This document shows positions 58,645 through 64,000 of a DNA stretch of 64,000 nt, in pieces (positions within the stretch are counted from its first letter, which is position 1; every line of letters begins with the position of its first letter). Both the position numbers and the translations under genes were made by a program. Under the pieces are notes generated by a model. It made no database searches. It saw only the letters and a program-made list of their open reading frames with translations, and was not told the DNA's origin. This DNA is from Trebouxia sp. TZW2008. Taxonomy: Eukaryota; Chlorophyta; Trebouxiophyceae; Trebouxiales; Trebouxiaceae. The stretch lies in NCBI GenBank assembly GCA_002118135.1, contig BDIU01000193.1, positions 36,531 through 100,530 of the forward strand. Direction: 5' to 3'.

Positions 58645-61021
58645 TTATGGCTCTGAGTAGGGGTTCAATTTGCCCCACGCCTCAATCCATGTGAGCATTC
58701 CATCTGCAAGCTTGTCAAAGTAAGCATCCACAGGCCCAAGCTCCTTGCGTACCTGCAGCATAGCACAGAATGTTGCCATTCAGAGTCATGCTAAGCTGAT
58801 GCATTAGTTTTAGGATGCACGGCACAAAGCTCAGGAGGGTGATCTTATGATGATCCTGCTAGCCTCAACAGAGAACAACAGCAAATGCAGACATGCAGCA
58901 ATGGTGTTGAGCTGCAGCTACGGTTCAATGCAGCCAAGTGACAGCAGCAGTGACTCTCTATGAACATGCAGCTGAGTATCTATGGCTTGAGCAATGCTGC
59001 TTGCCTATTAATGCTGTGCACAGCTTGTTTAGGCTGCATGCATCACAAAATGAAGCCAAGGTTGTAGCAATCTGTGCACTGAGCGACAATTTGTTCAACA
59101 GCATCATATGGCGCAAGATCAAAGTGACAACTTTCTTTGGCATCAGTGGAGCTGACCTTCTCTGCTAGTTCCAGATAGCAAGCCTCCACTGTCTCGGCTT
59201 CTTTTGTGAAGGAAATGCTCTGGAAGAAGGGGATGGTCTTTTCTTGCCAGAAGATGCCGTTGTACTCCTTCTTCAGGTTAACAAATGGGTTGCTGGCCTT
59301 GCTGTGCCAGATGTACGGCAGCCCAGTCTTGACTCCCAAACCCAGGTGATCACAGATGACCTGAAGAAAGCAGCAAATCTAGCAGGTCAACATGGGTTTT
59401 GTCAGGCCTCTGTGCTGCCTTTGACTCAATCATTAGTACTGACAAAGAGGAAGGCAAAACCAAAGTCTGCATACTTTTGCAGCCAGCTTTAACTACTGTT
59501 TGCTCTGCTGCACTACGCAGGTGCTGAGCGACATTGTATGCTTGTCAAGCAGAATGATCTGCACCCAAATGCCATACAATGACATAGCTGACAATGCGTG
59601 CAAAGTGTCTATCAGGGGAATGTTTGCAGTGATTGCTTGGGGCTGAGCTTGTTCCTGCGCAAGCCACGATCAAGCAGGATACATTGCAGCAGTGATGCAT
59701 ACTTTGACACACCAGCCTGCCCACATGTCATCATATCGGCCAATAGGGTACCCCTCACCCATGAGTCCAAAGTACATGGCAGGGCCTATCAACTCCCTGT
59801 TGAAGGCTAAATTCATGCCACACATGGGGAACAGTGATCCCTGCAATGATGCAAAGTTGTCATGAGATATCACCCATTCAAGGAACAATGTCAGCTTGAT
59901 TGGACAACATTCTTGGGCATACACAGATTTGCTCAGAACATGTTGTCATCATGCACCAATCTACAAAGGTTGCAGTGGCAGCATTGACAATGAGAGTGGT
60001 GGTTGTGGGCTAGGTGGCATGCTCAGATGCATTCATTGCTTGAGCGCGCTGGTAACCTTGGGGATTGTCAGAACTGCATCAACATATCGTTCGTTTCTCT
60101 CTTTGGGTTTCACCATTTGGGTTGGGGCGTCATAATCAGGGATGTTCAGCCATAGTCCTGCGACCAAAGCATGATTTTCAGCCATCACAACAAGTTCTCA
60201 TTACGAGGACACCCGGAATGAGGACTTCATGGAGCAATGAGTCAACTGGGAACCAATTGCTGCATTCTGACTGCAGTGGTGTTTCTGAGTATGGACAACT
60301 TTTGAAAAGCTTTGAATTTGAAAATTCCTTATCAAACAATGCAATCATTACAAAGAGACATTGTGCATTACAAGCAGCCATGCATCAAGCATGACTCTTG
60401 GGAACGTTGCAATATCCTTTTGCAGTGCCCAAACGAGCCTCACCATGTGATACAGCAGTGGGAGCTCCCTCCCGCATGCTGAAAGGATAGCCACGTACAA
60501 AGTCAGACCCAGGGGTGTATGGGTCATACAGAGTGTTGAAAAAGAAAGGTGTGGATGGAGTCAGCAAATTGTTGATGTGCTGCTCAAGGGCGTTGATGTC
60601 CTCCCCGCTGGGAGTCTTGGCAACGAAGCAGTCATCATCAATGGTGAAGATGTACTTTTTGCGTGACACGGCATAGCCGAAACACCTGCATGCGCTGTCT
60701 TTGTAGCTGATACACCACGCCTTGTCACCTAACGCCTTCTCGATATCGTTCCGGTTGTAGATATCGTAGTCAAACCTGCAAAGCATCGTCAGGTGGTCGG
60801 GTGACTCCTCGACGAGCTTCGCTAACTCTGCTATATATGCAAGCATGCTACCCTTCGGGCACTTGCACAGTGCGCGTTGGATCGCCATCCTGGATGATGA
60901 TCATGTGGTATTTCTCAAAGAATGGTCGCCACATTTCCAGGAACTCCAAATTGCGGATAGTCGGGATGACGATATCCAGGTCGTTCCGCAAGTCCGGTAG
61001 TGGTCCACCGGCGTGAGCCAT
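58645..61021 (-). CDS. RGP: Reversibly glycosylated polypeptide / UDP-arabinopyranose mutase (GT75)
   Basis: Interconverts UDP-arabinopyranose and UDP-arabinofuranose at the cytosolic face of the Golgi, supplying UDP-Araf for wall arabinosylation. Six exons: 61,021-60,852; 60,775-60,444; 60,157-60,057; 59,840-59,703; 59,360-59,157; 58,752-58,645. They sum to 1,053 nt, i.e. 350 aa plus TAA, normal for the family, all phases consistent. Landmarks: [47 protein letters not shown] (DDD metal site), GYPFSMREG with the arginine that is reversibly glycosylated in plant RGPs, [43 protein letters not shown], and [15 protein letters not shown]. No signal peptide, as expected. Donor of exon 3 is the weaker GTTACC. 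Confidence 0.96.
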
Positions 61022-63443
61022 GTTTGCAACTTGCAAGTCAGCAACGGCGCTTCGATCTATGCAGCGATGTCACAATCGAGTCGCAAAGCCTCTGGTCTCC
61101 TCGAGTGCGAAGGGGCCAAAGTTTCTTATGTTCGTCGGCAGAAATGGCGCCTTGCACTTCTCCGAGAAGTTTGAATTTTGGCAAGCTCACAAGCTGTAAT
61201 CTCTCTCTCTCTCAAGCCTCAAGCTTCGACGCTCAAATGCAACCACCGAGTCTCTGTTTAGACATGAATATTCAAATTTGGATGCAGCGCTGTCCAAGAT
61301 GCCCAACGTGACCGCTGCAAATCCTTGGAAGGTCTGCTTGAAACGGATCCAGAGCAAATTGCTGTGCATTTGACACTTGTCATCATATGTCAGAGCATCT
61401 TTCCAGGGCGCTGAAGTCGCTCTGAAGTCACTTTCGGAAACCCATGAATAAATTGTGGTGGCAGCATTGGAAGCTAGCAGACATGTCCTTCATTGATCAC
61501 ATGTACAACGCCATTGAGTATGATGATTGTCTGTGGTGCTTTCTGCTTAACTGCTGTACTTGCATGCGCCATTGCAGTGAGAGCTATCTCATGTATTCTT
61601 AACCTTCAAGCGCATCTGCGCAGCAATCCTGATTTACGTTGACTTGCTGTATGCATTTTGACACGCACACATATGCTGCTGACAACCTTTGTGACTCGAA
61701 ACATCCAGGAGTTGAAGCGCAACAGCACAGGGCTCATCCAGGCAGAAACCCCTGGACCTAGCCCAGCGGCTAAAGTGTTTGCAAGAAATGGGCAACGAGG
61801 CTGTGGCGCATACTCGAAGCAAGCTGCTCAGTCCACTTGCAATCCTGATTTTGACATTTGCAACTCTTGCACAGAAACAGCTTAACCAGCCGCTAATGGC
61901 CTTCTCGGCATGACAGCATGTTGCTCTCTGTATCAACACAGGCCACCGCTATTTCTCGCTTCAGCAAACTCCTGGCTTCATCATACCTGCATCAACATAT
62001 GCAACCTTCTGAACATGCCTTGCAGCCATTGCCTGGAACCGCTTTCTTTCTGTCTTGTGTCCAGCATCCAAGGACATGTTTGAATCCATTGGAAGCACAG
62101 CAGTGCAAAAATGGGTGTGTGTGCTGCAAAGGTATGGTCACATTGTAATAGAAGGCCTTGCAGGCGATTTGGCGCTGCATCATGCATTTGAGCTGGCTAT
62201 TTTGCACCTACTTCACATCAATTGCTCATTTTCCTGCAGATGAACTGGCTTGACAGCGCTGCCAACAATTGAGACAACATCTCACGCCAACAAGCAGTAC
62301 AGAGCAAAAGGTGCAAAGGTAATATTGCAGTCATGCTCAATAAACTGCTCCAAAGCTGTAAAGACAACAAGCAGAGGCCTCTAGCTTAAGCGCCAACAAC
62401 AAAACCCCTGTTTAATGCTCACAAATTATGTGCAGACCTCAGAACGCAAGCGGCAATGCTGGCAGGCTTGCTGCTGAGAAGACAAGTAAACTCTCTTTGT
62501 AACAACTGCTTTGGTTACCAACAAATTCGTCCTTACATCGAATTGTCCTTACTCAGAGGGATCACTGCAGTCAGAAAGCAGTGATTGTTTACAAATGACG
62601 TGGTCCTTACATCAAGATTGTCCTTACATCGAGTGTCCTTACAACAAGAGTTTACTATAGGAAATGTTGCGCCTGTAACAGCAGCATGCAATGCAGTGGG
62701 ACACAACAAAGCCCTTTGCACTTCTGGTGCATACCTCAAACCTTGCACCCTGGACATGTGCTTGTGAATGCATAAATCAACATCTTGCCAGCGGCAACGC
62801 ATAGCCCTTGTATGGGCAACTTTTCCTGGACCATGCAGCAACATCTGTCTGAAGGGGCATGCTAAAGTTGTGCTGTTCAAGCCAAGCACACCACAGCAGC
62901 TGCTGAAAAACAGCTGGCCCCTGCTGTCCACCAAATTGCTGCATTGCAAACAGTTTGAGCAGTTCAGGAACGTGGCAAAGCTGAGCACTGCAGCTATCTT
63001 GCTCATTCCTTCTTGAGCCACATATTGCCATGTTTTTGAGCTTGAATACATGCTAGAATGGGACGATCACTCTGATTTGCTCAATTGAGCAAGTTCACAA
63101 CGTTGCTTTGTCAGAGGGGAATGTGTTGCAGCAGCAGCATTGAGCTAAGCTGGCTCGTTGTGGTCGGCTGCTTGCAGAGCCCTTACACATTCGCAGAAGC
63201 TACATTGGTCATATGTGACCTGCAAATACGCGCAAGGCGTGCTGACAGCAGAGCCATCAACCTGTATTGTTTCCCGTTGCTCTGTTGAGAAATCCAACGA
63301 CAGCCGGTGCACGAAAGGTGCCGGTCATGCGCCCTTTCTGCTTATCTCAGAACGCAGCAAACGCGTAGCTGTGGCACACGGTGGTTGGTTTGACGATGAG
63401 CACTGCTTGCGCTCAGTACCACAAGGGCGTGTGTAATACTCAC
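61022..63443. other. Stretch without a supported gene
   Basis: Promoter side of RGP, with a (CT)n run at 61,199-61,214. A plus-strand frame at 62,768-63,016 (QQLLKNSWPLLSTKLLHCKQ) and an opposing minus-strand frame overlap; neither has splice support. The GTCCTTAC cluster at 62,529-62,641 lies here. Confidence 0.4.
62529..62641 (+). repeat. Cluster of five GTCCTTAC repeats around a small hairpin
   Basis: GTCCTTAC, mostly followed by ATC(G/A)A, occurs at 62,529, 62,545, 62,603, 62,620 and 62,634. Between the second and third copies is an 8-bp palindromic stem, ATCACTGC / GCAGTGAT (62,561-62,585). It resembles subterminal repeats of a DNA element, but no transposase or target duplication was seen. 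Confidence 0.6.
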
Positions 63444-63606
63444 AATTCATGTCCTTGGCTACACCCACCCAGTTTTTTGCGCTTTCAGCAGCGTGCGTAT
63501 GAGCCTTTAATTTGAAAAAGCTGAACTCATCCACAAGCCTCCGCGAGAAGACGGAGTCGAGTTTTGCGTTCAAGGGTTTGCGCAGTTGGGTCCACCACCC
63601 CCCCTG
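63444..63606 (-). CDS. Possible partial exon, unrecognised
   Basis: A minus-strand open block reading LNAKLDSVFSRRLVDEFSFF and then AHTHAAESAKNWVGVAKDMN, ending at a good donor GTGAGTATTAC. The composition is protein-like and the donor convincing, but no start codon or partner exon is found in the remaining 400 bp, and downstream exons were not identified. It may be part of a gene entering from the right edge. Confidence 0.35.
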
Positions 63607-63814
63607 CCCATGCCTGAGAGCCTCGGAGCCCCGGAGGGACGCACAGGGGTTGGGGGTTTTTTCACAGCCTATTTGTTTTTAGCATACCTGACTTATGCAC
63701 TTGATCCTGCTATCGCTATAGCGCTACAGAATCAAGCAAGCTGTAATACGTGTTCTCAGCTGTAGCTACCCGGTATGTGGCATGGATCAAGCCTTGCTTT
63801 GTCTGCCTGATCAT

Positions 63815-63880
63815 GACGCTCAAGACAAGCCTGCCTGGCGAAATAGGACTTGAAGCCACACACAACTAGCAATGTATGCT
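63815..63880. repeat. Dispersed repeat shared with 2,175-2,240
   Basis: Both places read GACGCTCAAGACAAGCCTGC, then CTGGCGA(G/A)ATAGGACTTG and similar bases to CTAGCA..T. Agreement is roughly 85% over about 65 bp by eye. Next to the right-hand copy, GCCTTGCTTTGTCTGCCTGA occurs twice (63,791 and 63,911). Confidence 0.75.
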
Positions 63881-64000
63881 AGAAAGTGTAACGATTGTTA
63901 TTGATAACGCGCCTTGCTTTGTCTGCCTGACCACAGGCACAGGGAACGTGGCAGAACTAATTATTGTGCATAATTAAATATGCATAACTAATTGCAGAAC

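Noticed and set aside
62533..63051. 172-codon minus-strand frame and overlapping plus-strand frame
   Set aside because: They overlap head to head, neither has a recognisable motif or splice partner, and both may be chance openings.

Overview
The window reads as nuclear DNA of a green alga (Viridiplantae, probably a chlorophyte). Genes are split into many short exons with clean GT..AG junctions. The recognisable products fit that lineage: a plant-type glycine decarboxylase P protein, a reversibly glycosylated polypeptide (UDP-arabinopyranose mutase), a DUF604 glycosyltransferase, GT77-type transferases, a plant-like UBC E2, and GPI-anchored Pro/Ala/Ser/Thr-rich wall-type proteins. No prokaryotic operon, rRNA, tRNA or CRISPR array was seen. 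Exon models were built by eye from splice sites and reading-phase continuity. The best ones (P protein, E2, RGP, both GPI proteins, GT31, GT77) close exactly in frame over every junction.

Layout. 1-1 kb: a partial unrecognised plus-strand gene. 1.9-2.2 kb: an orphan minus-strand ORF. 2.5-11.3 kb (minus): a multi-exon gene with an RRM-like N-terminal part, three tandem exons that each end in a PAM2-like motif, then a long Ala-rich region and a coiled coil. 12.3-21.7 kb (minus): a complete 17-exon glycine decarboxylase gene. Its introns hold many decayed copies of its own exons and a 44-nt-stem hairpin. 22.1-24.4 kb (plus): a GT31 galactosyltransferase, divergent from it. 26.3-27.7 kb (minus) and 33.2-37.0 kb (plus): two paralogous secreted GPI-anchored proteins with one and two SEA-like domains. 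28.9-30.5 kb (minus): a coiled-coil protein with a hydrophobic hairpin and apparent frame breaks. 37.7-38.9 kb (plus): a single-exon DUF604 transferase. 41.2-42.7 kb (plus): a GT77-type transferase. 45.1-46.2 kb (minus): a ubiquitin-conjugating E2. 47.3-48.1 kb (minus): a trypsin-like serine protease. 50.1-50.4 kb: one orphan exon. 53.3-54.75 kb (minus): a second GT77-like transferase. 54.9-56.2 kb (plus): a broken NAD-dependent nucleotide-sugar epimerase. 57.3-57.6 kb: a (CATA)n microsatellite. 58.6-61.0 kb (minus): RGP/UAM. 61-64 kb: sparse, with a partial exon near 63.5 kb.

Two themes connect the genes. First, between 22 and 61 kb there are candidate acceptors (GPI-anchored AGP-like proteins), four glycosyltransferases, a nucleotide-sugar epimerase relic and the enzyme that makes UDP-arabinofuranose. 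This looks like a loose neighbourhood for wall-glycoprotein glycosylation; co-function is inference. Second, introns here appear to grow by tandem duplication across exon-intron junctions. This leaves decayed 'echo exons' in the P-protein gene and the PAM2 gene, junction-spanning repeats in a GT31 intron, and plain tandem repeats in a GPI-protein intron. In the PAM2 gene, whose internal exons are nearly all phase 0-0, some duplicated exons have stayed open and spliceable.
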